Part shown: positions 32,079-41,435 of the stretch, piece by piece
How the letters are laid out: each line of letters begins with the position of its first letter
Numbering within the stretch: the first letter of the stretch is position 1
From: Mycolicibacterium litorale
GTDB lineage: Bacteria > Actinomycetota > Actinomycetes > Mycobacteriales > Mycobacteriaceae
NCBI RefSeq assembly: GCF_010731695.1
Contig: NZ_AP022586.1
Location: 3,596,001-3,660,000 of the forward strand
Direction of reading: 5' to 3'
DNA: 64,000 nucleotides
The notes under the pieces: model-generated
Databases searched by the model: none
What the model was told of the DNA's origin: nothing
What the model saw: only the letters and a program-made list of their open reading frames with translations
Made by a program: the position numbers and the translations under genes

Positions 32079-33673
32079 GTGACCTTCTCTCCTGACACGG
32101 CGTCGGCTTGCGTGTCGGCGTGGCCAGCGTCGGGGTGGCCGGACAACAGCCGCACCGTCAGCCGCTCGAACTCCTCGCCCCACCCGGAGTTGTCGGTGCG
32201 GGCCAGCCCGCCCAATTCGACGCCAACGGTACCCGGACCCGCCGGGGTGATCCGAACCCAGACCCGGCGGCGGCGCACGATGAGCGAGACAACGAGACCC
32301 GCCATCATCGTCATCGCGAAGACCAGCACCCAGATCTGTGCCGGATCGTGGGATACCTGGACGCTGACGAACGGAACAGCGCCGTCGAACCGGACCACGG
32401 TGCCGTCGTCGAGCCGGGTCTCGGCACCGGCACTGAGGTTGACCCGCGCCTCGCGGGTGAGCCGGCCCTGACCGATCAGCCGCTCGTCGAGGGTGAAGAT
32501 GTTCTGCGGGCGGCCGGAGTCGAGTCCCGTGTCGCCGCGGTAGATGTCGATCGCGACGCCGGGGTCGCGCATCGCCGGGAAGCTCGACGACAGCAGCGTG
32601 CCGTGCAGCAGCTGGGTCGGCGCGAACAGCCCCTGGATGGCGAGCTGGTTCTTGCGGCGTTCGTCGGCGTCGGGATAGGTGCCGGCCGGCGGGTCGAAGC
32701 GCATCACCCCCGACGACAGGAAGGTGATCTGGTCGTCGGGCCGCCACTGCAGCGTCTGGGTGCGGGTCTGCCCGTCGGGGAACGTGACGGTGAACGTCGG
32801 CGCATACCCGTGGCCCTGGAGGTAGACCCGGTCGCCGCCGACGCGAAGCGGTTCGTTCACCTTGAGCTCGTAGGGCCGCCACGTTCCGGTGTCCAGGTCG
32901 TCGCCGGCCTGGTACTCGATGTCGGCGGAGAACGACGTGGCCTGTCCGTTGTCCAGATAGTCGGCCTGGAAGTCGTTCACCTTCAGGCAGATCGGATACA
33001 GCGAGGTGCCGTCGACGGTGTTGCCCGCCCGGAACGAGTCGAACGCGGCGGGTGAGGCCGAGCAGAAGCCCGGGCCGCCGTCGGCGATGACGATGACGTT
33101 GCCCTCATAGCTGAACAACTTGCCCGCGGCGATCGCCACCAGCAGACCGAGCAGCGAGAAGTGGAACACGATGTTGCCGAACTCGCGCAGATAGCCCTTC
33201 TCGGCGGAGATCTCGGTCGTTCCCTCGTTGGTGCGGGTGACCTTGCGCCACCCCCTGAGCTGTTCGCTCATCGACGCCGCCACCTGCTGCGGCTCGCCGG
33301 CGACCTGCGCGATGTGGTGTTTCGGTAGCCGGCCGAGGTTGCGCGGGGCGGGCACCGGGACCGTCCGGAGGCTGCGGACGTGCTCGACGAGCCGCGGCGT
33401 CAGGCAACCCACCAGCGAGATGAACAGCAGCACGTAGATCGCGGTGAACCAGAAACTCGAGAACACGTCGAAGGCCTGCACGCGGTCCAGCCACGGCCCG
33501 AGCGTGGGGTGTTCGGCGATGTACTCGGCGACCTTCGTCTCGTTGAGGCTGCGTTGCGGCAGCAGGGCGCCCGGGATCGCCGCGAGCGCCAGCAGGAACA
33601 GCAGCACCAGCGCGGTGCCCATCGACGTCAGGGTCCGCCAGGTGTTGCGCGCGTACGCGAGCATCCGGCGCAT
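32075..33673 (-). CDS. resB: Cytochrome c biogenesis protein ResB
   Basis: A 532-residue protein with three N-terminal membrane helices, a large extracytoplasmic domain of about 270 residues (from GPGFCSASPAAFDSF) and a last helix at about 460 (WVLVFAMTMMAGLVVSLIV). Together with CcsA it forms the heme export and ligation complex. ATG 33673 shares a base with the ccdA stop (TGATG). Corresponds to Rv0528. Confidence 0.92.
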   Translation of the reverse strand: MRRMLAYARNTWRTLTSMGTALVLLFLLALAAIPGALLPQRSLNETKVAEYIAEHPTLGPWLDRVQAFDVFSSFWFTAIYVLLFISLVGCLTPRLVEHVRSLRTVPVPAPRNLGRLPKHHIAQVAGEPQQVAASMSEQLRGWRKVTRTNEGTTEISAEKGYLREFGNIVFHFSLLGLLVAIAAGKLFSYEGNVIVIADGGPGFCSASPAAFDSFRAGNTVDGTSLYPICLKVNDFQADYLDNGQATSFSADIEYQAGDDLDTGTWRPYELKVNEPLRVGGDRVYLQGHGYAPTFTVTFPDGQTRTQTLQWRPDDQITFLSSGVMRFDPPAGTYPDADERRKNQLAIQGLFAPTQLLHGTLLSSSFPAMRDPGVAIDIYRGDTGLDSGRPQNIFTLDERLIGQGRLTREARVNLSAGAETRLDDGTVVRFDGAVPFVSVQVSHDPAQIWVLVFAMTMMAGLVVSLIVRRRRVWVRITPAGPGTVGVELGGLARTDNSGWGEEFERLTVRLLSGHPDAGHADTQADAVSGEKVT

Positions 33674-34458
33674 CAGATCGGCAGCCTCACGTCGCTGACG
33701 AACGCGTCGCGCACCCAGGACACGAAGTCGTTCCACAATCCCGTCACCAGGGCGGTGCCCACGATGAGCAGCAGCACTCCCCCGAAGATCTGGATGGTGC
33801 GGGTGTGGCGGCGCAGCCAGCCCATGCCCTGCACCGCGCGCGCCGAACCGAAGGCCAGCAGCACGAAGGGAATTCCGAGCCCCAGGCAGTACGCGATGAC
33901 CAGCGCCACCCCGCGGGCCACGCTCGCGCCGTCGGTGGCCGAGGCGACGGTGATGACACCGGTCAGCGTCGGGCCGAGGCACGGCGTCCAGCCCAGCGCG
34001 AACACCGCGCCCAACAGCGGTGCGCCGGCGACGGTGGACAGCTGACGCGGGGTGAACCGGGCCTGCCGCTGCAGTGCGGGAACGAGCCCGACGAAGACCA
34101 GCCCCATGAGGATCGTGACGACGCCGCCGATGCGTTGCAGCACAAGCTGATTGGTGATCAGCGTGGTGGTCATCCCGAGCACCGCGACGGTGCCGAGCAG
34201 GAACACCGCGGTGAACCCGGCGACGAACAGGGCGGCGGCGCCGGCCACTTTGAGCCGCCGCGTGCGCACGGCGACCGCGCCCGGCTGCGTGTCGGCCTGC
34301 TCGGGGTCGACGCCCACCACGGCCGCGAGATACGACAGATAGCCCGGCACCAGCGGCACCACGCACGGCGAGGCGAACGACACCAGCCCGGCTAGGACGC
34401 AGACCCCCAGCGCCAGGACGACCGGCCCGGCCGCGGCGACCTCGGCGAACCCCGTCAC
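33673..34458 (-). CDS. ccdA: CcdA thiol-disulfide transporter
   Basis: A 261-residue six-helix protein of the DsbD-beta family, which moves reducing power across the membrane to keep apocytochrome cysteines reduced. The redox cysteines lie in SFASPCVVPLVPGYLSYL and LGWTPCLGPTL. The start overlaps the upstream thioredoxin stop by 4 bp. Corresponds to Rv0527. Confidence 0.93.
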   Translation of the reverse strand: MTGFAEVAAAGPVVLALGVCVLAGLVSFASPCVVPLVPGYLSYLAAVVGVDPEQADTQPGAVAVRTRRLKVAGAAALFVAGFTAVFLLGTVAVLGMTTTLITNQLVLQRIGGVVTILMGLVFVGLVPALQRQARFTPRQLSTVAGAPLLGAVFALGWTPCLGPTLTGVITVASATDGASVARGVALVIAYCLGLGIPFVLLAFGSARAVQGMGWLRRHTRTIQIFGGVLLLIVGTALVTGLWNDFVSWVRDAFVSDVRLPI

Positions 34459-35072
34459 GACTGCGGCTCCGGTCGCGGGTCTGGCGCCTTCTCGGCGGCG
34501 AGGCGTTCGACGACCGGCTGCAGATCCTCGGCGAGCAGCTCGCGCAGGAACACCGCCGCGACCCGGTGCTCCCGGTCGAGGACGACCGTCGACGGGATGA
34601 CCGTCGTCGGGTACTTACCGCCGAACGCGATCATCGTGCGCATCGGCGGGTCGTAGATGGACGGGAACGTGATGCCGCGGTCGCGGACGAAGTCGACGGC
34701 CGCGTCACGGTTGTTGTCGCGGACGTCGATGCCGAGGAACGCGACACCGTCGCCGCGGGTGGCGTCGTAGACCTGCTGCAGCTCGCCGATCTCGGTGCGG
34801 CACGGCGCGCACCACTGACCCCACACGTTGATCACCACGACCTGGCCCGCGAAATCGTCGAGGGACAGCGCCTTGTCCGGGTCGAGCAGGTCCGGGCCGG
34901 ACAGCGGGCCGGGCCGGCCGCGGTCGGCGGGCGGATCGTAGAAAATGTCGGTCTTGCCTCCGGGCGCCACGAATTCGAAGGTGCCGCCCTGCGCGACGGC
35001 GTCGTCACCGGTGGAGCAGCCGGCGAGCGCGACCATCGCCACGCTTGCCAGCACGATCCACCATCGCCTCAC
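34455..35072 (-). CDS. Thioredoxin-like lipoprotein (TlpA/ResA type)
   Basis: A 205-residue protein with a lipoprotein signal ending VALAGCS (lipobox Cys at about 19) and a thioredoxin fold with WCAPC. It is expected on the outer face of the membrane, receiving electrons from CcdA and reducing CxxCH motifs of apocytochrome c. GTG 35072 overlaps the phosphoglycerate-mutase-like stop as GTGA. Corresponds to Rv0526. Confidence 0.9.
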   Translation of the reverse strand: MRRWWIVLASVAMVALAGCSTGDDAVAQGGTFEFVAPGGKTDIFYDPPADRGRPGPLSGPDLLDPDKALSLDDFAGQVVVINVWGQWCAPCRTEIGELQQVYDATRGDGVAFLGIDVRDNNRDAAVDFVRDRGITFPSIYDPPMRTMIAFGGKYPTTVIPSTVVLDREHRVAAVFLRELLAEDLQPVVERLAAEKAPDPRPEPQS

Positions 35073-35680
35073 TGTCCGGCCAGCTCCGCGTATCCCCAGC
35101 CGACATAGGTGTCCCCGTGGAAATAGAACGAGGTGAGCGAGGCGAGGTTGCACAGCCGCCTGGTCGGGAAGTGGTGCAGGGGCTGGCCGGTCATCGATCG
35201 GCGCAGCGTCTCCACCGGAAGCTGGTGGCTGACGCACACCGCCTCGTGGCCGGCGGCCTTCTCCCGCGCCCGGTGCAGCGCGGCGGTCATCCGCGCGGCG
35301 ATCTCGCTGTAGGGCTCACCCCACGACGGGGTGCGCGGGTTGCGCAGATGACGCCAGTTCACCGGATTGCGCAGGGCGCCGTCACCGGGTGAGACCCGTT
35401 TGCCCTGGAAGACGTTGAGCGATTCGATCAGTTCGTCGTCGGTGTCGATGGACAGACCGTGAGCCGCGGCGATCGGGCCGGCAGTCTCCTGCGCCCGTTC
35501 CAACGGTGAGGCCACGACGTACACGATGTCGCGGCCGGCCAGCCAGGAGGCGACCCGCTCGGCCTGCGCGCGGCCGCGCTCGGACAGGTGGTAGTCCGGG
35601 AGCCGGCCGTAGAGGATGCCGTCGGGATTGTGCACCTCGCCGTGCCGCATCACGTGCACGACGGTCTTCACGTCGCTCAT
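35069..35680 (-). CDS. Histidine phosphatase (phosphoglycerate mutase-like, Rv0525)
   Basis: A 203-residue branch-2 histidine-phosphatase protein: RHG motif in [11 protein letters not shown], second-site [10 protein letters not shown] and the late CVSHQLPVE with the second His. The role in the hemL-ccs operon is unknown; small phosphatases of this fold often act on sugar phosphates. ATG 35680 overlaps the hemL stop by 4 bp. Confidence 0.87.
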   Translation of the reverse strand: MSDVKTVVHVMRHGEVHNPDGILYGRLPDYHLSERGRAQAERVASWLAGRDIVYVVASPLERAQETAGPIAAAHGLSIDTDDELIESLNVFQGKRVSPGDGALRNPVNWRHLRNPRTPSWGEPYSEIAARMTAALHRAREKAAGHEAVCVSHQLPVETLRRSMTGQPLHHFPTRRLCNLASLTSFYFHGDTYVGWGYAELAGQ

Positions 35681-36993
35681 GCCGGCTTCGTCGCTTCCGC
35701 TGCGGCGCGGGCCGCGCCCGGCAGGGCGGCGGCGATGCGGTCGAACGCCTCGTCGTCGAGGGCCGCCGAGACGAACCACGCCTCGAAGGCGCTGGGCGGT
35801 GGGTATACGCCCGCCTCGAGCAGCGCGTGGAAGAACGGCGGGAACCGCCACGTCTCGCTGGCGCGGGCGGTCGCGAAGTCGGTGACCGGTTCGGCGGAGA
35901 AGAACACCGACAGCATGTTGCCGCCCCGCTGCACGCGATGGGTGACGCCGGCATCGGTCAGCGCATCGGTGAGCAGGCCGCCCAGCCGGTCGGCGTTCTT
36001 GTCGAGTGCCGCGTACACGGCGTCGTCAGCAGTGCGCAGGGTGGCGAGCCCGGCGGCCATCGCGACGGGATTCCCCGACAGCGTGCCTGCCTGGTACACC
36101 GGGCCGAGCGGCGCAAGGCGCTCCATCACCTCGGCGCGGCCGCCGAACGCCGCGGCGGGCAGGCCGCCGCTCATGACCTTGCCGAAGGTGAACAGGTCGC
36201 CGTCGACGGGGTCGATGCCGTACCAGCCTGAACGGCTGACCCGGAATCCGGTCATCACCTCGTCGAGGATCAGCAACGCGCCGTGGTCGGCGGTGATACG
36301 GCGCAGCGCCGCGTTGTAGCCGGCTTCGGGTGGCACCGCACCCATGTTGCCGGGGCTGGCCTCGGTGATGACGGCGGCGATCTGGTCGCCGACCTGGTCG
36401 AAGACCTCTTCGACCGCGGCCACGTTGTTGTAGGGCAGCACGATGGTGTCGGCGGTCGCGGCGCCGGTCACTCCGGGCGACGACGGCAGCCCGAGGGTGG
36501 CGACACCGGATCCGGCGTCGGCGAGCAGCGCATCGCTGTGGCCGTGGTAGCAGCCGGAGAACTTGACGATCTTGGGGCGGCCGGTGAAACCGCGGGCCAA
36601 CCTGATCGCGCTCATCGTGGCCTCGGTGCCGGAGTTGACCAGACGCAACCGTTCGACGGGTGCGACGCGGCCGATGATCTCCGACGCCAGCTCGGTCTCC
36701 GACGGGGTCGGGGCGCCGTAGGAGAGGCCGTCGGCGGCGGCTCGCTGCACCGCCTCCACGACGGCCGGGTGGGCGTGGCCGAGGATCATCGGGCCCCACG
36801 AGCAGACGAGGTCGACGTAGCGGTTGCCGTCGGCGTCGGTCAGCCAGTAGCCGTTGGCCGAGGTGATGAAGCGAGGCGTGCCGCCGACGGCGTTGAACGC
36901 CCGGACCGGGGAGTTGACCCCGCCGGGGATGACAGCGCACGCATCGGCGAACAGCCGCGCCGACTTCTCGGTCGCGGTGTGGTCAGCACCCAT
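35677..36993 (-). CDS. hemL: Glutamate-1-semialdehyde 2,1-aminomutase
   Basis: A 438-residue class III aminotransferase-fold enzyme that makes 5-aminolevulinate, the step between HemA and HemB. Visible are [11 protein letters not shown], the [14 protein letters not shown] phosphate cup, DEVMTGFR and the PLP lysine in [15 protein letters not shown] 36993 is preferred to GTG 36999. It heads a seven-gene operon (to 29971) in which every junction overlaps or nearly does. Confidence 0.95.
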   Translation of the reverse strand: MGADHTATEKSARLFADACAVIPGGVNSPVRAFNAVGGTPRFITSANGYWLTDADGNRYVDLVCSWGPMILGHAHPAVVEAVQRAAADGLSYGAPTPSETELASEIIGRVAPVERLRLVNSGTEATMSAIRLARGFTGRPKIVKFSGCYHGHSDALLADAGSGVATLGLPSSPGVTGAATADTIVLPYNNVAAVEEVFDQVGDQIAAVITEASPGNMGAVPPEAGYNAALRRITADHGALLILDEVMTGFRVSRSGWYGIDPVDGDLFTFGKVMSGGLPAAAFGGRAEVMERLAPLGPVYQAGTLSGNPVAMAAGLATLRTADDAVYAALDKNADRLGGLLTDALTDAGVTHRVQRGGNMLSVFFSAEPVTDFATARASETWRFPPFFHALLEAGVYPPPSAFEAWFVSAALDDEAFDRIAAALPGAARAAAEATKPA

Positions 36994-37047
36994 GACCACC
37001 AGTGTCCCAGCCGCGGCGCGGGCGTCAACTACAGGGTGTAGTTCGTC

Positions 37048-37536
37048 TCAGGGCAGCCGGCCCTGCCAGGTCAATACCTCGCCGACGCCCTGGGTCATCA
37101 CGCTCGCGGGCATCACCCGTAGCCGGTAGGGGGTGAGGCGCAGCGCGGCGAACTGATCGGAGGTCGGGCCGTCACTCCACTGGGGGATCACGTAGGGGTC
37201 GTAGCCCACGGGCGCGGGCCCGTTGGCGAACTTCTCCCACACGGTGACACGGGTGTCGTCGTCGGTGTACCACTCGACCAGGCAGTCCGCGCTGCAGGTG
37301 TCCTGGCTGGGCGCCCAGTAGTTCAGCGACATCTCGGGGTGCGCGCTGAGGTGTGCGCGCTTGACCGGGGAGGGCACGGTCGCGATCCAGCCGAACAGGT
37401 CGGTGCCGTCCCACTCCCAGATCGGGTGCAGCACCCGGGATCGCGGCCGGCAGTTGGCGTCGACAGTCGCCGCCGACGCCCACACGATGGAGTGCGCCAT
37501 GTCGACGAACGCCGGCGCGATGGTGTCCAGAGTCAC
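37048..37536 (-). CDS. Pyridoxamine-phosphate-oxidase-fold FMN protein
   Basis: A 162-residue split-barrel protein: VWASAATVDANCRPRSRVLH, then LFGWIATVPSPVKRAHLSAH and RVMPASVMTQG. It is like other PNPOx-fold proteins that bind FMN, F420 or heme; the substrate is unknown. GTG 37536 is supported by a leaderless -10 box. The 111-bp gap to the gene on its right (37537-37647) shows only this promoter. Confidence 0.78.
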   Translation of the reverse strand: MTLDTIAPAFVDMAHSIVWASAATVDANCRPRSRVLHPIWEWDGTDLFGWIATVPSPVKRAHLSAHPEMSLNYWAPSQDTCSADCLVEWYTDDDTRVTVWEKFANGPAPVGYDPYVIPQWSDGPTSDQFAALRLTPYRLRVMPASVMTQGVGEVLTWQGRLP

Positions 37537-37542
37537 GGTCTC

Positions 37543-37548
37543 ACCCTA
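37543..37548 (-). promoter_or_regulatory. -10 box of leaderless FMN-protein gene
   Basis: On the minus strand TAGGGT, then 6 nt, then GTG 37536. Confidence 0.5.
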
Positions 37549-37647
37549 GGCGGGGCGAGGGTCGGCACGACGCCGCTCCCCACGCGAAACTGAACTCACG
37601 CAGGGTGCCTCTCGCACGTCCTCTGCGTGGCTTCCGTCTCGCGACGG

Positions 37648-37971
37648 TCAGCTGGACTCGGAGCCCGCCTGAGCCGTCTCGGCACCCTCGGCGTCCTGCT
37701 TGTCCTGCCCGCCGTCCTCCTTGCCGAACTTGGGTTCGCCGTTCTCGTCGACCCACTCGTTGACCGCGGTTCCCGCCACCGTTCCGCCGGTGCCCGGCAT
37801 CACGATCGTGGGCCGTTCCTCCTCGTACTCCTTGCGCATCTCCTTGGCCACCTTGCGATGTTCGTCGGTGACCTCGGGTTTCTCGGTGATCTTGGCGTCG
37901 GGGTCGTCAGCCACGTTTTGTGACGCATTTTTCTCTGCCCCGGTCTGTTCTTCCTTGTCGTCGCTGCTCAT
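37648..37971 (-). CDS. Acidic, probably disordered protein
   Basis: A 107-residue protein, mostly Glu, Asp, Lys, Gly and Gln with no Cys, Trp only once and no membrane helix. A central patch RPTIVMPGTGGTVAGTAVNE is the only non-polar stretch and may be the conserved functional part. The charge and low complexity suggest a stress or scaffold-type protein. No family is recognised. Confidence 0.7.
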   Translation of the reverse strand: MSSDDKEEQTGAEKNASQNVADDPDAKITEKPEVTDEHRKVAKEMRKEYEEERPTIVMPGTGGTVAGTAVNEWVDENGEPKFGKEDGGQDKQDAEGAETAQAGSESS

Positions 37972-38017
37972 GGGCTAACGACTAACCGAAAGTGTGAGCT
38001 GCGAAACACAACCCGCC

Positions 38018-38614
38018 TTACGCCGGTACAGCTCTCAGTGCGGCGGGCAGGCTCGGCAGGAAGTGCTGCGTGGCGAACGCGCGGAGTTCGTCAGCGGTGT
38101 CGAGCGGCTGCATGCTGGGCAGTAGCAGCACCATCGCGGCGTAGCGCAGGATGACGTCGGCGAGTTCGTTGACCGCGCGCGGACCGATCCGCTCGGCGAA
38201 GCCGGCCGGGAAGATGACGCGCAACGCCTCGGCCATCCGCTCGACGGCCGCCGCCCAGTGCCGGTGGGCCAGGGCGAGCACGAACCCGGGATCCTCGGCG
38301 AGCATGCCGTTGAGGATCCGGTGTCCGCGGAACTTCAGAATGGACAGCGTGAACGCCTCGACATAGTAATTCGCTTGCGGCGCGGCTTGTTTCAGCTCAC
38401 GGGCGATGTCGGCGAACAGCGCGACGTTCTCCCGCTCGACCACGGCGCCGACCAGTTCGTCGCGGTTGGCGAAGCGCCGGTAGATCGTGGTGCGGCTGAC
38501 GCCCGCCCGCCGGGCGACGTCGTCGAGGGCGACCCGGCGGAAGCCGTGCCGCTCGAACTCGGCGACGGCGGCGTCGAGGATCGCCTCGGTGGCGGAATCA
38601 GGCGGCGTTGGCAT
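38018..38614 (-). CDS. TetR-family transcriptional regulator
   Basis: A 198-residue protein. The N-terminal helix-turn-helix is [20 protein letters not shown], with the family's [14 protein letters not shown] first helix. The ligand-binding C-terminal half is helical and shows no known family. Its first 17 bp overlap the end of the DUF2236 gene, so the two are co-transcribed and the regulator probably controls that gene. Confidence 0.85.
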   Translation of the reverse strand: MPTPPDSATEAILDAAVAEFERHGFRRVALDDVARRAGVSRTTIYRRFANRDELVGAVVERENVALFADIARELKQAAPQANYYVEAFTLSILKFRGHRILNGMLAEDPGFVLALAHRHWAAAVERMAEALRVIFPAGFAERIGPRAVNELADVILRYAAMVLLLPSMQPLDTADELRAFATQHFLPSLPAALRAVPA

Positions 38615-39470
38615 AGCCCCGCTGAGCGAACTTGTTGTAGCGCACGCTCATCGGCAACCGGTCCCACAGCCAGTTCACCGGACGCGACCGCCAGAACGCC
38701 GCGAAACGCTGATACCGCCGCTCCTGGCGCTCACTCCACGGCAGCCCGAGCAGTTGGCGGGCCTGGGGCGGCAGCCCGCCGGTGGTGAGGAACGCCGCAA
38801 GCGGGTTGAACCCGACCGACAGCACCCGCCACACCAGCGGATGCACGCCCTTGGGGCAGGGGAAGCCCTTCGTCACGTACCCCACGCCGTACTTGGCGGT
38901 CGAGTGGGCGACGAGGACGTCGTCGAGCATGCGCTGCCAGTACTTCTCGAACTCGGCGTAGGTGGCCGGCATCGGCCGGTCGCTGACGCCGTAGCGGCGG
39001 TACCAGGTCTTGGACTCGAGGTAGATCCGCTCCTTCTCCTCGCGGGACAGCTTCTTGACGAAGGTGTCGGCGAAGTACAGCACCTGCTCGACGAACGTCG
39101 CGTGCGCCCAGAAATACGTCTCCGGATCGAGCGCGTGGTAGCGCGACACCCGGCCATCGGGGAGGGTCATCTCGCCCTTGATGTTGTGGTGGAAGTCGCG
39201 GACGTTGAAGCCCTCGTTGTCGTCCTCGGAACCGTAGACGGTCATGAAGATCGGCGGCAGCGAGCGCTTGACGCGTGCGGCGGTGTCGGAGAAGAACACC
39301 GAGTGGTCCAGCACGCCCTGCCCGAGTTCGGCCAGCATGTTCTGCAGCACGGCGGGCCGCGGCCCGATCAGGTACATCCGGTTGTCCCCGAAGTACCGCC
39401 AGACCAGGGACTGCGGCCCCAGCGGCAGGGCGTCGTCGACCTCGGTGTTGTTCTGCGCCAGCTCCGTCAT
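38598..39470 (-). CDS. DUF2236 (MpaB/latex-clearing-protein-like) oxygenase family protein
   Basis: A 290-residue protein with the DUF2236 core, including [40 protein letters not shown] and a later [11 protein letters not shown]. The histidines (HH, YHALDP, WAHATF) fit the heme-binding pattern of the rubber oxygenase Lcp and of MpaB-type enzymes. Substrate is unknown. GTG 39476 is an alternative start. First gene of the pair with tetR. Confidence 0.83.
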   Translation of the reverse strand: MTELAQNNTEVDDALPLGPQSLVWRYFGDNRMYLIGPRPAVLQNMLAELGQGVLDHSVFFSDTAARVKRSLPPIFMTVYGSEDDNEGFNVRDFHHNIKGEMTLPDGRVSRYHALDPETYFWAHATFVEQVLYFADTFVKKLSREEKERIYLESKTWYRRYGVSDRPMPATYAEFEKYWQRMLDDVLVAHSTAKYGVGYVTKGFPCPKGVHPLVWRVLSVGFNPLAAFLTTGGLPPQARQLLGLPWSERQERRYQRFAAFWRSRPVNWLWDRLPMSVRYNKFAQRGYANAA

Positions 39471-39522
39471 GGACACAGTGTTACAGATTCTGCACTTTGT
39501 ACCAACAGGTGAGTGACCAGCG

Positions 39523-40275
39523 TCACCAGGTCAACGGATCCAGCCGGAGGTAGAACTCCAGGCGGGCGTCGTCGATGTGCCGCGGGTAACGCTCATCGGC
39601 CACCGCCCGGGTCTCCTCCGCGATGTCCGGGAAACTCTGCCTGGTGCTCTCCAGAAGCAGCGAGAGATCGGCGTGCGGGTCCGCCACGCCGAGGCGGCCC
39701 AGGTCGACGAACCCCGCCACCTCCGCGCCGTCGACGATGATGTTCGGCAGACACAGGTCACCGTGACAGACGACGGCGTCCGCCCGTTCCTCGGCACGTC
39801 GCCGCGCCACGTCGCGTTCGACCCGCTCCAGCAGCCGCGCCCCGGGGACCGATCGATCCTCGTCGGACAGGAAGTCGCGGTTGACCGCGTCGCGGGCGAC
39901 GATGTCGCGGGCCCGCGCCAGCATGGCATCGAGATCTCGGCGGTACGGGCACGCGGAGACCGGGATGGCGTGAAGGGCCCCGACGGCTGCCACGACTGCG
40001 GGCCAGGCGGCGGCCAGGTCGCCTGGGCACAGGTGGTCGGCGGGTGTCCCGACGACCGCGCTGGTGATCATCTCCGCCCCGGCCTCCGTGCACTGCCAGT
40101 CCAGCACCGTGGGGCCTGGGATCCCGTGGGCATCCGCCCAGCCGATGCGCTCCCGTTCGTCGGCCAGCGCCGCGACGCCGCTGGTGTCGACCACCTTGCG
40201 GTATCGCGTACCGTCCGCGCTGCGGAACACCCGCGCGCCGGATTCTCCGGTGGTGACCGGCAGCCAGTCAGCCAC
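39523..40275 (-). CDS. Aminoglycoside O-phosphotransferase, APH(3'')-like
   Basis: A 250-residue kinase of the APH family. The catalytic loop is CHGDLCLPNIIVD and the magnesium-binding motif GFVDLGRLGVADPHADL; the N-lobe has the lysine in TRYRKVVDTSG. This pattern matches the APH(3'') streptomycin kinases, such as the chromosomal APH(3'')-Ic of M. fortuitum. Intrinsic resistance is possible, but the gene may be silent. GTG 40275 overlaps the upstream stop by 8 bp. Confidence 0.83.
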   Translation of the reverse strand: MADWLPVTTGESGARVFRSADGTRYRKVVDTSGVAALADERERIGWADAHGIPGPTVLDWQCTEAGAEMITSAVVGTPADHLCPGDLAAAWPAVVAAVGALHAIPVSACPYRRDLDAMLARARDIVARDAVNRDFLSDEDRSVPGARLLERVERDVARRRAEERADAVVCHGDLCLPNIIVDGAEVAGFVDLGRLGVADPHADLSLLLESTRQSFPDIAEETRAVADERYPRHIDDARLEFYLRLDPLTW

Positions 40276-40504
40276 GCCGCAGCCGCGCGACCCCCAGCAC
40301 GAGCAGCACCCCGGCGAGAGTCGCCAACAGCAGTGCCAGCACCAGAAGCGGCGCCGAGTACACCGTCACGGTGGTTTCCGGCCCTTCGGGGATGACGGGG
40401 GCCGCCGTCGCCGTCCTGCCGGCCGCCGCCCAACTGGCCACACACCCGACCGCCGCCGCCGCGGCCGACACCAACTCGAGCAGCGCGCGACCCCGCGCGC
40501 TCAC
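40268..40504 (-). CDS. Small two-TM protein
   Basis: A 78-residue protein with helices LLELVSAAAAAVGCVASWAA and APLLVLALLLATLAGVLLVL joined by a polar loop. GTG 40504 overlaps the DUF3093 stop as GTGA, and its end overlaps the kinase start, so it lies within an operon of small membrane proteins running from hemB. Not recognised. Confidence 0.7.
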   Translation of the reverse strand: MSARGRALLELVSAAAAAVGCVASWAAAGRTATAAPVIPEGPETTVTVYSAPLLVLALLLATLAGVLLVLGVARLRRG

Positions 40505-40971
40505 GGCACCCGTTCTTCGACGAGCCGGGTCAGCTCTTCGCGCAGCTTCATGTGCCGCCGCGCCCACGCCTGCGCCGTCCGGTTGTTCGACAGCTTCAAC
40601 CCGATGCCGGTGCGTCCGCGCGGGACTCCGGTCAGCTCGCCGAGCGCCCTCGCCGACTGCCACTTCGGCACCTCGGAACCCGTCGCGGGCGGATACACCG
40701 CGACGATCTCGGCCAACCTGGTGGTCTCGACGCCCTGGCGCAGCGTGTCGCGCGTCAACTCGACGGAGGTGTGGATGCGCGCGGCCTTCACCTGGATGGC
40801 CAGAAAGCCCGACACGAGGACCAGGAACAGCCCCGGCACGAGCGGCTGCAACCCGTATCCGGCGGAGATCTGGATCGCCAGCATCGCCCCGGCCGCCGCG
40901 GGTCCGGCGAGCAGCCACGCCCAGCTGGCGCCCGGTTCGTAGAACAGCCGCTCGTCGGTCGGAACGGTCAT
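40501..40971 (-). CDS. DUF3093 membrane protein
   Basis: A 156-residue protein with two helices near the N-terminus (WLLAGPAAAGAMLAIQ and GLFLVLVSGFLAIQV) and a soluble tail (VPRGRTGIGLKLSNNRTAQA). The DUF3093 pattern is fairly clear. Its stop overlaps the small two-TM gene and its start overlaps the previous stop by 4 bp. Function is unknown. Confidence 0.78.
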   Translation of the reverse strand: MTVPTDERLFYEPGASWAWLLAGPAAAGAMLAIQISAGYGLQPLVPGLFLVLVSGFLAIQVKAARIHTSVELTRDTLRQGVETTRLAEIVAVYPPATGSEVPKWQSARALGELTGVPRGRTGIGLKLSNNRTAQAWARRHMKLREELTRLVEERVP

Positions 40972-41414
40972 CGGGACTCCTCCCGCTCGAACCAGCCGGC
41001 GGCGCTACGACGGGTCAGCAGCACGGTGCCGACGGCGATCGGCACCAGGGCCAGCAGCGTCATGGGCTGACCGACCCCGGCGCCGGCGGCCAGCATCAGC
41101 AGCACGACCGCGATGGCCAGCGCCAAGCCGACCGTGGCGCGCCGGAACTTGGGGTCACCGCGACGCGCGCGGCCCGCGACGAAGGCCAGGCCGGCCCCGG
41201 CGAGCACCGAGCCGATCCCCATCCCGCGGTAGACGTTGAGGTAATTGCGGACCTTCTCGTTGGACACCTCGGAGTCGATCGCCGACCGCGCCGTCTCGAA
41301 CGTCACGGTGGCGGCGAGCAGCCCGCCGAGGATGAGCAGAACGGCCCCGCCGACCAGGGTCCAGAACGCGATCTCGACCACGCGTGGCCGCGACGGTGTT
41401 GGCGAAGCGGTCAT
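40968..41414 (-). CDS. Four-TM membrane protein
   Basis: A 148-residue protein with membrane segments [53 protein letters not shown] and MTLLALVPIAVGTVLL. A long polar region between the first two (FETARSAIDSEVSNEKVRNY) faces outwards. Unrecognised. It overlaps the next gene by 4 bp. Confidence 0.72.
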   Translation of the reverse strand: MTASPTPSRPRVVEIAFWTLVGGAVLLILGGLLAATVTFETARSAIDSEVSNEKVRNYLNVYRGMGIGSVLAGAGLAFVAGRARRGDPKFRRATVGLALAIAVVLLMLAAGAGVGQPMTLLALVPIAVGTVLLTRRSAAGWFEREESR

Positions 41415-41435
41415 GGTCGGGTCAGCCTAGCGCGG

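Noticed and set aside
37972..38017. SigF promoter upstream of the acidic protein gene
   Set aside because: GTTT-N16-GGTTA departs from GGGTA at a key base; too weak to report.
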